From contig OZ316893.1 of the NCBI GenBank assembly GCA_973895155.1, positions 1,054,001-1,118,000 on the forward strand: DNA of 64,000 nucleotides, given 5' to 3'. A program made the position numbers and the translations under genes. Origin of the DNA: Marsupella aquatica (Eukaryota; Marchantiophyta). Below are positions 47,393-58,400 of this stretch, one piece after another (the first letter of the stretch is position 1; the number at the start of each line of letters is the position of its first letter). The notes under the pieces were generated by a model. It worked only from the letters and a program-made list of their open reading frames with translations, did no database searches and had not been told where the DNA came from.

Positions 47393-48420
47393 ATGTTGAC
47401 TACCCTTAAAAAATCCGTCCCGAATGTACCCAGATTTGGGTGCCGGAGAGCTTCGTGGGCCGCCCGTGAGGTCATGATTTTTTTCATATTTGAGACGCCC
47501 TGGTATATTTGGAAGGAGCAGAATTCACACTTCATTGACCACAGCCAATCCAATTCACATGCTGTCATTCAAAAATCCTGGCATAGACTGGCAGTCCATA
47601 TTTGGATGTATTGGGCTACACACCTTTAGAGGATTGGAGATGGAAGGTCCACCAAAGAGAAGGCCTACTCGTGTTTATATTACGGGGCATATGCTGGCTT
47701 GTGGGAGATATATCTGGACCAACTTCAAGTCCCACAGGTCCCACCCGGCCTGCCATGATTCTAAGATAGTTTCATAGTACTTGACTCTTTAGTGCAAGTT
47801 TGACTGATAATAATGTATGTCTATCACAAACCCACTGAATGAAACCTGAACACTGGCCAGTCTGATGGTGTTTGTTTCTCCTCTTTGCAGTAATTATATG
47901 GTTTGTTTGTGTAGTGTCATTCCTGGTACCGGCCTCACCGGTTTTTAGCACTTCCTAGCTCTGGTCCACCTTAATAAAATGGCTTGTTGGTGTAAGGTCA
48001 TTCCTGGTACAGGCCTCAGGGGTTGTTTAGCACTTCCTAGCTCTGGTCCACCCCCACGTGGACCCCCTTTTGGCTACCTATTTGCATTTCATCGGGTACA
48101 AGTGTTCACTATTCTTGGTAGGGGTGAAGCTATTGGTCTTAGAGACTCTGGTATGATTCTTTTGCTTGACCTTACTATACAGTTCACACCATACTTATAC
48201 CAAGCTCTTCAGTTTGCTGGTAGGTAGACTTTAGGCTTCTGGTTTTAGGTCTCTTGTTTCATGGTCTTTCTTGACCCTTTGGTTGTCCCCCCTTGATTGG
48301 GTCCTTTGAATGAGGGATCATGTATCCTGGTTGGGCACACTTTGTTTTTTGACACCTCTATATATATATTTGTATGCAGTCTTTGCCAATGAAATTCAAA
48401 ATTATTTGGAAGGCAAACAA
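47393..48420 (+). mobile_element. LINE (non-LTR retrotransposon) 3' relic
   Basis: The frame at 47393-47629 holds FETPWYIWKEQNSHFIDHSQ, like the W-x-I-W-x-E-R-N motif in the C-terminal region of plant LINE reverse transcriptases, here with Gln for Arg. Then comes a probable 3' untranslated region: a tandemly duplicated block at about 47898-47975 and 47979-48050 (GTCATTCCTGGTAC, AGCACTTCCTAGCTCTGGTC). The tail near 48260-48400 has TTTGGTTGTCCCCCCTTGAT and TCCTGGTTGGGC, ending near a TATATATATTTG stretch. A homologous tail lies on the minus strand at 62.14-62.33 kb. Reverse transcriptase and endonuclease are absent. Confidence 0.5.
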
Positions 48421-48599
48421 TAAAATAAAAAATTCTCGCTCTGGTGGGGGGCTGCCCTACCAAGAGAGAGGGAGAAAACAATGTGACCCTGAATTTCTCG
48501 GTCCTCGAGTATCGTTTGCGACACTGGTAGTTGGTAATCATGACGTACACCTCATGGTTATTTTGATCAATAATAAGAACATCAGAATCTTCAGACCAA

Positions 48600-49340
48600 A
48601 CGCTCTTTCGTCACTGGGTTCCTCAATGGTGAAATCACGTCCACTCTTACGTCACTTATTGTGACGGAACCCTCTTTCGTCAGTCGCTTTTCGTCACTCT
48701 CCTCTCGTCAATGGTCAATCAGGTACACCGACCTGTGGCAGAACCTCATGACGATCTCGTCGTCTCCTCGCCGATCCTATCCAATTTCCGTATTGGTGTT
48801 CAGAAGTAACGAAGCATGCAAGCAGATCGACTGACAGAGCGATCCATCGAGAGAGTCCCGACAAATGTTACGTAACTAAGTGCAGGCGAAAGAAATTATT
48901 GCGAAATATTTGTGTAGTATGACTTCTCGGTCGGATCAACGACTCCGGATAACGGACCACAGTCTATACAGGTGGAGCCGACCGCAGACTCCATGCATAG
49001 TGCTCGACAGATTTCGGTGTCCGAGACAAGTGAATCTTATTGGGTTCTTTTCGAGATCCCAATCACGTAATATAATGAGTAGCAGATTTAGACCGGTAGT
49101 GCATTTGAAGCTTGACGTTCTCGCAATGGCTGTCGGTCTTATATGATCATCATTCGGACTGACCAGCACATCCATCAAGAGAGATACTGATATATTAGTG
49201 CAGCGGAAGAACGGATTGACGTCCTCGCGACTGCACATTTCAGTTTCGCTTCTGGTTCAATAGTTCTTCCCTCATCCTTTCCGCAGCTGATTGCTATACG
49301 CTGCTCGTACAAGAAGAAGATATTTGGACTGAGCTCGGAG
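48600..49340 (+). promoter_or_regulatory. Promoter and leader of the aldehyde dehydrogenase gene
   Basis: Sequence between the LINE relic and the ALDH start. Several CGTCA-type half-sites occur at 48608-48720 (TTTCGTCA and ACGTCACTT, resembling TGACG/bZIP elements). No clear TATA box. The start codon at 49341 follows a purine-rich GGAG stretch. Confidence 0.35.
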
Positions 49341-51014
49341 ATGGCGACCAGGAAGGTGGCGAGATCGTTGATTACTCGATTGGTTGCATCCGGCAAGGGG
49401 ACAATCACAGCACCTTCGGTCGGGGTCGGGGCCGGGACGATTACGACGGCAAATACTGCAAGCTCGAGCTCTGCATTGTGGAGGAATGCCTACGGAGCTC
49501 GTCCATATGGTGCTGCAGCGGCAGAGGAAGATCTGGAGACTCCGATCAAGGCTCCCTTTCCTGTTCAATACACGAAGTTATTGATCAATGGTGAACTCGT
49601 AGACGCTGCCTCTGGGAAGACGTTCGCGACCGTAGACCCGCGGACGGAAGAAGTGATTGCTCATGTGGCTGAGGGCGACAAGGAGGATGTGGATCGCGCA
49701 GTGAAGGCGGCCAGGAATGCGTTCGACGAAGGTCCGTGGCCGCGAATGCCTCCGCACGAGCGTGCGCTAATCCTCAACAGGTTTGCCGATTTGCTCGATA
49801 AGCACAACGACGAGCTCGCGGCGTTGGACGCGCTAGATAGCGGCAAGCCCTATGACCAAGCTCGATTTGGAGAGATGCCTAGCGTGGTGAGGCATTTCCG
49901 ATACATTGCCGGATGGGCCGATAAGATTCACGGATTGACTGTTCCTACGGAAGGAAGCAATTTTGCGTACACTCTGCATGAGCCTATCGGTGTTTGCGGG
50001 CAGATCGTACCCTGGAATGTCCCGATGGTGATGTTCGCATGGAAGGTCGCCCCTGCCCTCGCTACGGGCAACACTGTCGTCCTCAAGAGTGCGGAGCAAA
50101 GCCCTCTCTCGGCCATACTAGCCGGGAAGCTCGCCCTGGAGGCTGGCATCCCCCCCGGTGTCCTCAACATCATTTCAGGATTCGGATCGGCTGGGGCCGC
50201 GATCTCTGAGCACATGGACGTCGACAAGATTTCGTTCACGGGCTCCACGGAAGTTGGGAAGAAGATCTTGGCAGCCGCGGCGGGGAGCAATTTGAAAAAG
50301 GTGACCCTGGAGCTCGGTGGCAAGTCTCCGTTCATCGTCTGCGCGGACGCGGATGTGAATCACGCGGCCGATTTATCTCACTTCGCTCTCTTCTTCAATC
50401 AAGGCGAATCCTGCGCCGCGGGGTCCCGAAGTTTTGTCCACGAGAGTGTTTATGAGGAGTTCATCGAGAAGGCGAAGGACCGGGCGGTGAAGAGAGTGGT
50501 GGGAGACCCTTTCCGGAGTGGTGTTGAGCAAGGGCCCCAGATCGACAAGGCGCAATTTGACAAGATTTTGGGATACATCAACAGTGGGGAGAGTCAGGGT
50601 GCGAAGCTCATCACGGGTGGGTCCCGCTTAGGAAAGAAGGGGTTCTACATCAAGCCCACGGTCTTCGGCGAAGTCGGCGATGACATGAAAATTTTCAATG
50701 AGGAAATCTTCGGTCCCGTCCAGTCGGTCTCCAAGTTCAGTACCTTGGACGAGGTCGTGAAGCGGGCGAACAAGTTGAGTTTTGGGCTGGCTGCGGCTGT
50801 TGTCACCAAGAATTCGGATACTGCGAACACTCTCTCTCGCAATTTGAAAGCAGGAACAGTTTGGATCAACACGTACAATGCGTGGAGTCCGAGCATTCCG
50901 TTCGGAGGCTACAAGCAGAGTGGCATTGGTAGAGAGGGGGGTATCTACGGCGTGGAGAATTATCTCCAAGTGAAGGCAGTTGTGACACCCATCAACAATC
51001 CAGCTTGGTTATGA
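49341..51014 (+). CDS. ALDH2: Mitochondrial aldehyde dehydrogenase (ALDH2 class), intronless
   Basis: 557 residues in one exon. ALDH2-class enzymes oxidise acetaldehyde and other aldehydes to acids with NAD; in plants this detoxifies fermentation and lipid-peroxidation products. The N-terminus ([18 protein letters not shown], then Ser/Thr/Ala-rich to about 55) looks like a mitochondrial targeting peptide. The family fold starts at about 70 ([17 protein letters not shown]). Key residues are the Asn in [14 protein letters not shown], Glu324 in ELGGKSP and nucleophile Cys358 in [10 protein letters not shown]. The 34-residue spacing between Glu324 and Cys358 matches Glu268/Cys302 of ALDH2. The residue before the nucleophile is Ser, where ALDH2 has Cys. 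Plant ALDH2 genes usually have many introns, so the intronless state may reflect retroposition or intron loss. Coding GC is high. Confidence 0.93.
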   Translation: MATRKVARSLITRLVASGKGTITAPSVGVGAGTITTANTASSSSALWRNAYGARPYGAAAAEEDLETPIKAPFPVQYTKLLINGELVDAASGKTFATVDPRTEEVIAHVAEGDKEDVDRAVKAARNAFDEGPWPRMPPHERALILNRFADLLDKHNDELAALDALDSGKPYDQARFGEMPSVVRHFRYIAGWADKIHGLTVPTEGSNFAYTLHEPIGVCGQIVPWNVPMVMFAWKVAPALATGNTVVLKSAEQSPLSAILAGKLALEAGIPPGVLNIISGFGSAGAAISEHMDVDKISFTGSTEVGKKILAAAAGSNLKKVTLELGGKSPFIVCADADVNHAADLSHFALFFNQGESCAAGSRSFVHESVYEEFIEKAKDRAVKRVVGDPFRSGVEQGPQIDKAQFDKILGYINSGESQGAKLITGGSRLGKKGFYIKPTVFGEVGDDMKIFNEEIFGPVQSVSKFSTLDEVVKRANKLSFGLAAAVVTKNSDTANTLSRNLKAGTVWINTYNAWSPSIPFGGYKQSGIGREGGIYGVENYLQVKAVVTPINNPAWL

Positions 51015-51367
51015 GCTCAGCTAGAGGATCATTCGACCCATCCCTCCTGCTATTTTCTGCGGCGACCCAGAAATCATCCACGAGACCGAATTCCATCGGC
51101 TTTCTGTGTACCGATTACATCCATGAAACTTGAGCTCGAAACACTCCATACCTCCGCAAGAACATTATCTCCAAGTGAAGGCAGTTGTGACACTCATCAA
51201 CAATCCAGCTTGATTAAGAGCTCAGCTAGAGGATCATCTCACCCACCCCCCTGCCATTTTCTGCGGCGATCCAGAAATCATCCGCGGGGCCGAATTCCAT
51301 CGGCTTTCTGTGTACCGATTACATCCATGAAACTTGAGTTCGAAACACTCCATACCTCCGCAAGAAC
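50959..51367 (+). repeat. Tandem duplication of the ALDH 3' end, 205-bp period
   Basis: 50959-51163 covers the last 18 codons of ALDH plus its stop and early 3' UTR. 51164-51367 repeats it with about 7% changes. In the second copy the equivalent of the final TGG codon and stop reads TGATTAAG, and it lies outside the reading frame's use. The duplication leaves the gene intact but puts a pseudo-terminal exon in the 3' UTR. Confidence 0.9.
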
Positions 51368-51414
51368 CAAGGATGTGGTCCCGTGTGTGCAGGCCTGCTT
51401 TTGTGTGAATAGTT

Positions 51415-51590
51415 TGTGGGCTTGTTCACTAGGAGGTGCCACTAAAGAAAAGGGTGAATTAAAGACAAAGGGTGTGTGGGCTTGTTCACTAGGAGGTGAC
51501 ACTAAAGAAAAGGGTGAATGAAAGACAAAGGGTGTGCTGACTAGGAGGTGACACTAAAGAGAGGGTGAATGAAGGACAAAGGGGTGTATA
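51415..51590 (+). repeat. Tandem repeat, 60-bp unit, about three copies
   Basis: Units beginning GTGGGCTTGTTCACTAGGAG at about 51417 and 51477 are 60 bp and nearly identical. A third, shortened copy follows at about 51538 (CTGACTAGGAGG). Lies in or just beyond the ALDH 3' UTR and leads into the dispersed repeat. Confidence 0.85.
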
Positions 51591-52190
51591 GGGTATATGT
51601 GTGTTTATGTGGGTAAGGTGTAGTGGTGGGGAGTACTCATTTCTCCTCGGCCACTGGCTGGCCAATTTGTGATCCTGGTTGAACTCTCTCTCCTTCCGTG
51701 GGTATTGCCCCCCTGGTTGAACCCTCTTTTTTTCATGGTATGGGTCCTGTTGGATCCGTGGCTATCGCCCCCCTGGTCGAACCCTCTTTCTTTCCTGGTA
51801 CGGGTCCGGGTTGGATCCCTGCTTATAGTTGCACCCCCTCCCTCCCCCCCCCTCTTGTGGTCTACCCTACAGTGGTGCATATTCCAAAGTAGAACTACTA
51901 TCCTTTGTGGGATGATACTATTTGCAGGTTTCAAGACGAAAGGTATGGGTTCTGTTGGATCCATATTCCAAAGTAGAACTACTATCCTTTGTGGGATTGT
52001 GGGATGGTACTACTTTCAGGTTTCAAGACAAAAGAGTCATGAAAGGTATGGGTCCCTGTTGGACCAGTGGGTATTGTCCCCCTTGTGGGCTACCCTACAG
52101 TTGTGAATATTCCAAAGTAGACCTTACATCCTCTGTGGGATAGTATTATTTGCGGCATTCAAGACAAAAGAGTACTGAAAGACAAGAATT
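51590..52190 (+). repeat. SINE-family body with internal tandem copies
   Basis: 51590-51660 matches the repeat body at 62.87-62.95 kb and, reversed, at about 660-600. Inside, GGTATGGGTCCTGTTGGATC-like and GAACCCTCTTTCTTTC-like blocks repeat two or three times (51700-51830). The block CATATTCCAAAGTAGAACTA occurs at 51879 and 51961, and a related one at about 52106. Successive internal duplications have expanded this copy relative to the others. Confidence 0.6.
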
Positions 52191-52443
52191 TTTGAATACA
52201 GGGCAGTCCTAATTGCAGTGTGGAGTAAATTCTGTAGCAGCAGGTCATTAATACACTTGACACAGGAGATTTTTTGTTCTTACTATTTTTAGTAACAGCA
52301 AGGAGAAGTTTCATATTGACCTGACCCAAAAATTGCACGAGCAATGTTGTCCACGAGTAGAGTACTGCAAAGAGTGCATTGTTCTCTATGAATGCACTAT
52401 GAATCACAAAGAAATAAATTATGAAAGATATTAAATTTTGGAA

Positions 52444-53580
52444 ACCACCTAGCCAAAGTGGGAAAGTTCAACTGGGCAATTTGAACCTGGCAATACCATA
52501 AGGAAGGGATAGGTCTAAAGCTGGGTCTACTGTATTATAAATTACAAAGAGAGTGCTTCTTGTGCATGAATATAAAAGTAACAAAAAGGAAAATCGTGAA
52601 GGATACTAAATTTCGGAAATCACCAGGCCAAGTTGAGAAAGATCTGCTGGGCAAGTTCAATCTTACAATATCATAATTATTGGATATGTGGTAATCTGGA
52701 TTTACTATTCAGGTTACCCTAATACCATAAGAATTGGATAGGTTGTTAGCTAGGTCTACTGTTCAGATTACCATTTCCAGTCAACTCCTCTTATGCTCAT
52801 CCATTGCCCACAATGTTTGAGAAGTACAAAATAGTGCACATCATTGCTTTTTTGAGAACATTTTTTACTTATTTTAGTAAGCTGGATGACCACGTTTTGC
52901 TTTAATTGGGGACAGTGGAGGTTTAATGTTGGGAGACTCTTAAACTTGCCTTAATAATCCCATAATGCTTCCACCCAACCTAAATGGTTAATGGAGGTGG
53001 CTTATTCTCCAAAAAGAGAAGATTACCTAAATTCTGAGCTTTATAACTTTCTGTCCACTTGCAACAACGAGCATTGTGAGTCAAGATACATTTTTGTTTT
53101 GGGAAAATGTGTCAATTGTTTACATAGAAATGTTGAATTGAATGGATATCAAGATGCTGCCATGAAAGTTCACTCTCAAAACAAAAATGTATCATGACTC
53201 ACACAGGTGTACCAAGTCACCTCAGACTGATTTTGCTTTAAGATAGCAGAAAAAAATTTCATCCCAACTTGTAAAGGAACTAATTAATAAGTCCTCTCAA
53301 CATTATAATCTTTTTGAGAGGGAAGTACTACAAGGCAAGCTACTTTACTTTATTTTGGGGGAATTATCTTTAATTATCCAAAGCTAAATTTTTTGCTGAA
53401 TTATCTAGATACTATTGTCCTAAAAGAGTTCATTACCATTTGGGAAAGGTTGTTTAGAGTTGGGGCAATATTAACCTTCTGCCAATTTAATTTGACAGTC
53501 AATTCCTGTCACTAATCACTACATCAACTCAGTAATAAGCTCCAACATACAATAGGCGACCCTGAAATCAGTAAACAATT
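52444..53580. other. Interior of the mobile element, no frame
   Basis: AT-rich. 52435-52530 and 52610-52760 are diverged copies sharing GGAAA-CACC, CCAA-T-GAAA and ACCATAAG-ATTGGATAGG-like blocks. No coding motif seen; the 68-codon frame at 52991-53197 is unrecognised. Confidence 0.4.
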
Positions 53581-53582
53581 TT

Positions 53583-53900
53583 TTACTAACCTGTCCCTCA
53601 AACTACCCAATATTATTAACATGTCCCTCAAACAAAATTAATTATCAACCTGTCCCCCATTTTGTATTTAAGTTAATATTAACTCATATATGGGTTCCCA
53701 TGACCATGCGGGGCCAAGGAAGGGGGGCCGAGGGGGGTCGTGGTGGGTTCAGGCTATCCAGTAACAACTTGTCACATGGCAATGGGAATTGGTTTACAAG
53801 TTAATCTTAACCCAAATACAAAATAGGGGACATGTTGATAATTAATTTTGTTTGGGGGGCACCTTAGCAATATTGGGTATTTCAGGGGACAAGTTAGTAA
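53583..53900. mobile_element. MITE with about 100-bp inverted ends
   Basis: 53583-53682 and the reverse complement of 53801-53900 align over about 100 bp with roughly 80% identity (shared ACCCAATATT, AAACAAAATTAATTATCAAC, ATTTTGTATTT). The non-repeated middle is about 120 bp and G-rich. Related single ends occur near 10741 and 35523. It is nested in the recombinase-carrying element. Confidence 0.75.
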
Positions 53901-54154
53901 AATGTTGAATTAGTAAACAAAATTCACAGGCACAATTACATGTACCTGTGCTGGCTTGGGCATTATTGAGAGTTCCTGAGGAGGTTTTGTCGCTCACTCT
54001 GTCAACAACTGAAGGGGCCTCAACGGAGTCAAATTGGCTGAAAACCTCACATTCTTGTCATCCATGAATTACTTACCAACCTTTGTCAGGGCACTGATAA
54101 TTCATTAGTGGATTCAACAATACAAGTGGCAACTTCCATTTTGAGTAATTATGT

Positions 54155-54439
54155 TCAATCGTACCTCAGATAGCAATCACTAGTGAGGTTTCCAGAAATT
54201 ATTCTGCCGACATCATCAGGAACTCCTTTGGCAAACTTTCTTGTGATGAATCCTGCTCTCCCACTTTGATTGCTGAAGAGATTTGGTGGCAAGCCGACCA
54301 ATTTGAACATGTTCACAAGCAACTTGCTCAATGTATCTGAGACTAGTCCAACCTTGTGCAACCTATTGTACAAGACATTTCTTACAGGAATGGCTATAGG
54401 TCCCCAAAACAAGTCAATTTGTTTCCTCTCCGTAGCTTA
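54155..54439 (-). pseudogene. Tyrosine recombinase C-terminal fragment
   Basis: About 95 codons from the stop at 54437 to 54155. It has a helical stretch (RNVLYNRLHKVGLVSDTLSK), then NQSGRAGFITRKFAKGVPDD, VGRIISGN and a final SDCYLRYD. The family pattern is box II H-x-x-R, a short helix ending in GVP/D, W/H-x-S, and the nucleophile Tyr before a short tail, as in DIRS, Ngaro and Crypton recombinases. Here Arg of RAG and Tyr of YLRYD align, but the box II His is replaced by Asn or Gln. It is a fragment lacking the N-terminal half with box I Arg. Function lost or partner-dependent. Confidence 0.5.
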
Positions 54440-54689
54440 GGCGTGAGGCACATATATTGGTTGACAGTCATCTAGAACTCAAATTTGCAAGGGTGGAAAT
54501 TAAACACTTTCAATTTGAGCTTTGCTGTAGCGATCAAGAGTATAAGAGTTATTTTGCCACGACGCTTTAAAACTTCGCACGTCATATTAGAACCTCTAAT
54601 AGTGAGTACAAAAGACAAAACAGTCCATACAGCGAATGAAGCCATGCAGGAAAATAATAATCCTGCCCAGAATTCAGCTACCTCTGGCT

Positions 54690-55400
54690 GAATGGGATGA
54701 TGAGAAAAATATTGGAGAATCGCTGAGCTCAGGATTTGGATCCAAGGATCCAGTGGTAGTAATTTCTTGAAGGATTCTGTTGATTCTATTTAGCCAAATT
54801 TTTACAAGATGGTACAATTCTGACACCTTGCCGTGGGCTTAGATTGTACAAGAGGTCAATGTAGATGCAAATAGCCAGCCCAGAATGTCAACAAAATGTA
54901 ATTATAGAGTGATGAAAATGAATTCATTTTGCATCTGTCTAGTGAAAAGATTCTAGCGACTGGAACTCGTGTGAGTTCTTGTATCACGAAAGAGTGATGA
55001 TGCTTGGTGCATATAACTTAATAAGAGGTCCAAATTAGCTTTCACTATCTGACAACACCGTTCTGAAAACCTGACGTGTGAAAAATATTAATCATACTGA
55101 TAATCCTGCCAGAACCAACCGAAGTGAAATTGACTGCTTCATGCACAATGGAGACGAAGCACTACTTCATGTTAGGCCAGGTGATGGAATACATTTCTGG
55201 AGCGTAACTTGAATAGAAAGGGACCATTGCATTGACATCTTTTGGCTAGAGTTGGTGCTCTTAATTGTGTCATGAACGGCAGCAAGGGCTGGGTTCTGCT
55301 GACATAAGGTAAAAGCCTTCTAAAAATATTTAGTGTCGTGGATATATGAGCTAGAGGTGAATATTCTATGGAAGATGGAAGATGCAGTCGTTCTTATCCT
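54690..55400. other. Intergenic, nothing seen
   Basis: AT-rich sequence between the mobile element and the last exon of ENKUR on the minus strand. It probably includes the ENKUR 3' UTR (lower coordinates next to 55401). No frame, repeat partner or RNA gene recognised. Confidence 0.4.
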
Positions 55401-58400
55401 TTAACCGATGGCTCGACTGACAAGATGGCGTTCAATCTTTCTCTTTGGGCCTGTGTTTAATGTGGGTTTGTCAGAAACAAGAATAACTCGTCGTGACAAG
55501 AGTTGCACATCTCTTTCAAGTTGTGCAAGATCCTCTTCCATCCTGATGGTCACATGCCAAACGTTGAGTCAGCCATCAGTCATTGTTAAAGTTTGGTTAC
55601 ATCTAAAAGTTGAACATACTGTCATCAAAATGGACGTGGTAACGACCGGTATGTGGGGAACAAACCCGGTTTGATTACTGTCCACTCATTGTTTGTTTGG
55701 AATGTATCACAAACAGACTACACGGGAAAGGTGGGATGGAGTCAGTCTTTTATTCTTTATTTTGGTCTTTATTTCAAGCATCTGGGAGGTTGGCGTTGCA
55801 AGATGCTTGCTGTTCAGCGGACCTGGATGCTTGTATTGTTAAAAGACTTACTTCTCTCTTCTGAATTTCATGGAATCGCAATCAATAGTTGAAGGATAGG
55901 CTTGATAAGCTCTGTTCAGATGTGCCCATTTCAATTTGAGATTGATTATCAGTTCGTTTCTCTCCTCCTCCCCCAGTCTGCAACCCAAAACAAGTTATCC
56001 GAGTCAAATTTAAGTCACGGGGCCCTAGTCATATAGTTTCTTTCTTTGAGAATCCCATGAGAATCCCATGAGAATCCCCTGTACTGGCTCTGCTAAATGG
56101 GATTAGTCAAATTGCCGCTAACCTGACTCGGGATCCATATTCGCTATTTCTTGAAGACACTGAAACAAAGATATGAAAGTCATCACTTGGAACAAAGTAT
56201 ACAGAATTATGGCCCATAAGGCCCTGGGTTTTGCTCTAGTTTTGAGGGGCTGTTATTGCCCATATTGCCTACTCAACAGGGCATTAATATATAAAGGAGA
56301 AATTTCATAATCTCCCATCCAAATCTGGACTGTACAGTAAAGTGTAAACATGCAGTGTGGGATATAATGCCCCCTAAAACTCAAACTTTGAGCTCCAGTT
56401 TTGAGGGGCTATCAGATTGCCCGTAATGCTCTGGTAATCCATTTGAAGGCCTAAGCGATTTTTAGTTTACCTAATTTTATTAACAGTAGAGGAACATTCA
56501 TGATGATGAACTGATCCAAATCTCAGACAGTGCATTCTTCTCCCATAATGCATTGAAAACGAGAATGCCTAGGAAATTAAAAAGAGAAAGTCATGAAGGG
56601 CATTAAGATATGAAATAGCCATCAGATGAAACAGGTGTCCCTTACTTTCGACAATCCGGATGCCTACACTTTTTCCCACCTCCTGGTCCGGTTCCATTGA
56701 GATCGCTGGAATCTTCTATCTGTTTGATGGCCTCTTGAATTCTTTTCAACAGGTACCGAGGAACTTTACCGTAGTCTTTCTTATGTACATATCCTTCTTT
56801 TGGTGGCCGCACCTTTGGTGGTTCTGGGAGTGAGCACCCACAAGATTCCAGTCCAGTGTTCGGGTAAAGCTTCTACCATCACTCACTACTATGCCTACCG
56901 GAGAGAGGAAAAAGAAAAAACGGACAAATTTCTGTAAAGAGAGTGCCTAAGCAGAGGCTACAAGTACAATGAGCCAAGATGGAATAGAACACAACCTAGG
57001 CCTCCTGCCTTCATCATATGTTTCTTGGCCAAGCCTTGTATTACGATAGGAACAGGATGCTGTGTAACATTTTTCAGTTCAAAGCTCCAGTGAATACCTT
57101 CTTCTTACAAACAAGGGAAGCCAAAGTTTTGGGAGTTTGCATCTGCAGGATGAAGGTATTACTTGATTTTATTGCTTTGACTGCGTTAACAGTTATCCAG
57201 TTGCTGCCGCTGCTCTGTCCATGGACCTGCAATGCAACCAACCATTCCTCAACACATTCCAGTGCTATCTTTAGTACCGTGTGAACATCTGTACTCTGAA
57301 TTTGTATGTGAAGGCAAGAGTTTTGGTTTAATGGACATAATTCTCCATCTCGGTACAGCGTTGACTTGACTCAAAGAGCGTTGAGTTCGTTTGGATGACC
57401 ATCACTCCATGTGCATAGAGAGTTCAGTTTTGGTCATGTTCAAGGATTAGCATTATAGACATAAAAGTCAGAGACTGACATTTTATATCCACCCATGGGT
57501 CTAGAAGTGGAAATCACACCGGAGGATGGAGAGAATCACAGGCTGCTCTCGCTTTATTCTTTACGGAGCATCTTTGGACTCCTGCACCCAATATTCAAAG
57601 AGAATTTTAGAAAAAATAATAGTGGAATTGTTCGGATGTTCCTTCCAACCTTAGTATCCTATCAAGAAAAATTGTCACTAGAGATAGGAAGGCCCATATG
57701 TATGGTACATGACATCCAAATGGGGGGTGGCTTATATTATACCCGCTCCGTTGCATCTCATGCAGAAATGCTTCAGGAGAGTAATCTATAGCTCAATTCT
57801 TGGTCTATGACCTGATCACATTGTAACAATCAGGTCCAAGAAGTTTACATTACACTAAGTGAAGACCAAATCCTGAGAAAAAGAGGGAATATTATATGCA
57901 TGATGAGCGGTTCTGGAATTAATTTTCAGGGGTGGTCTTTGCTTGCCGTAGAAAATGACAGGCTCCTTTGAGTGTTTTCGCAGCCACTGATCGGTTCTGG
58001 GCTGTCGAGATCTCAATCGATGCCCAAAAGTAGCCTTGGGTCTCTGCAGAGCTTCCTGTTTAACCTTCACCATGAATTTCCATACTCTCTCATCTTTCTG
58101 CAAACAAATATGTCTATCGTGAGCAACACAACAACGGTGTGTCTTCTCCACTCGACTGAAAACCCTTCTTTCTCTAAACCCTACTGCCAACTAAGTGTAG
58201 TTGTTTAGGACAAACGCAGTGCTAGGAGGCGTGGAAAGAATGGGCCTGACAGCAAGGAGTTGAAGCCATGGACATCCCATATGGATTGACTAGTTGCCGA
58301 TTTCCACAGCTAATTAAAGCGGAAGGCCCTTCTGTAGGCATCAACGTCCAACAAAGTGCAAAGTGCAATGCTGGAACTCCTTCCGGTAGCATCTTTACGT

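Larger units (their letters stand above)
52300..54680. mobile_element. 2.4-kb mobile element with tyrosine-recombinase fragment
   Basis: The outer 140 bp at the left (52300-52443) and 170 bp at the right (54493-54665) reappear joined together at 59661-59972, which defines this interval as a unit that exists elsewhere without its middle. The interior holds a tyrosine-recombinase-like frame (54155-54412, minus), a nested MITE (53583-53900) and diverged internal repeats at 52.44-52.76 kb. No long terminal repeats or reverse transcriptase were seen, so a Crypton-like or decayed DIRS-like element is possible. True element ends are not proved. Confidence 0.5.
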
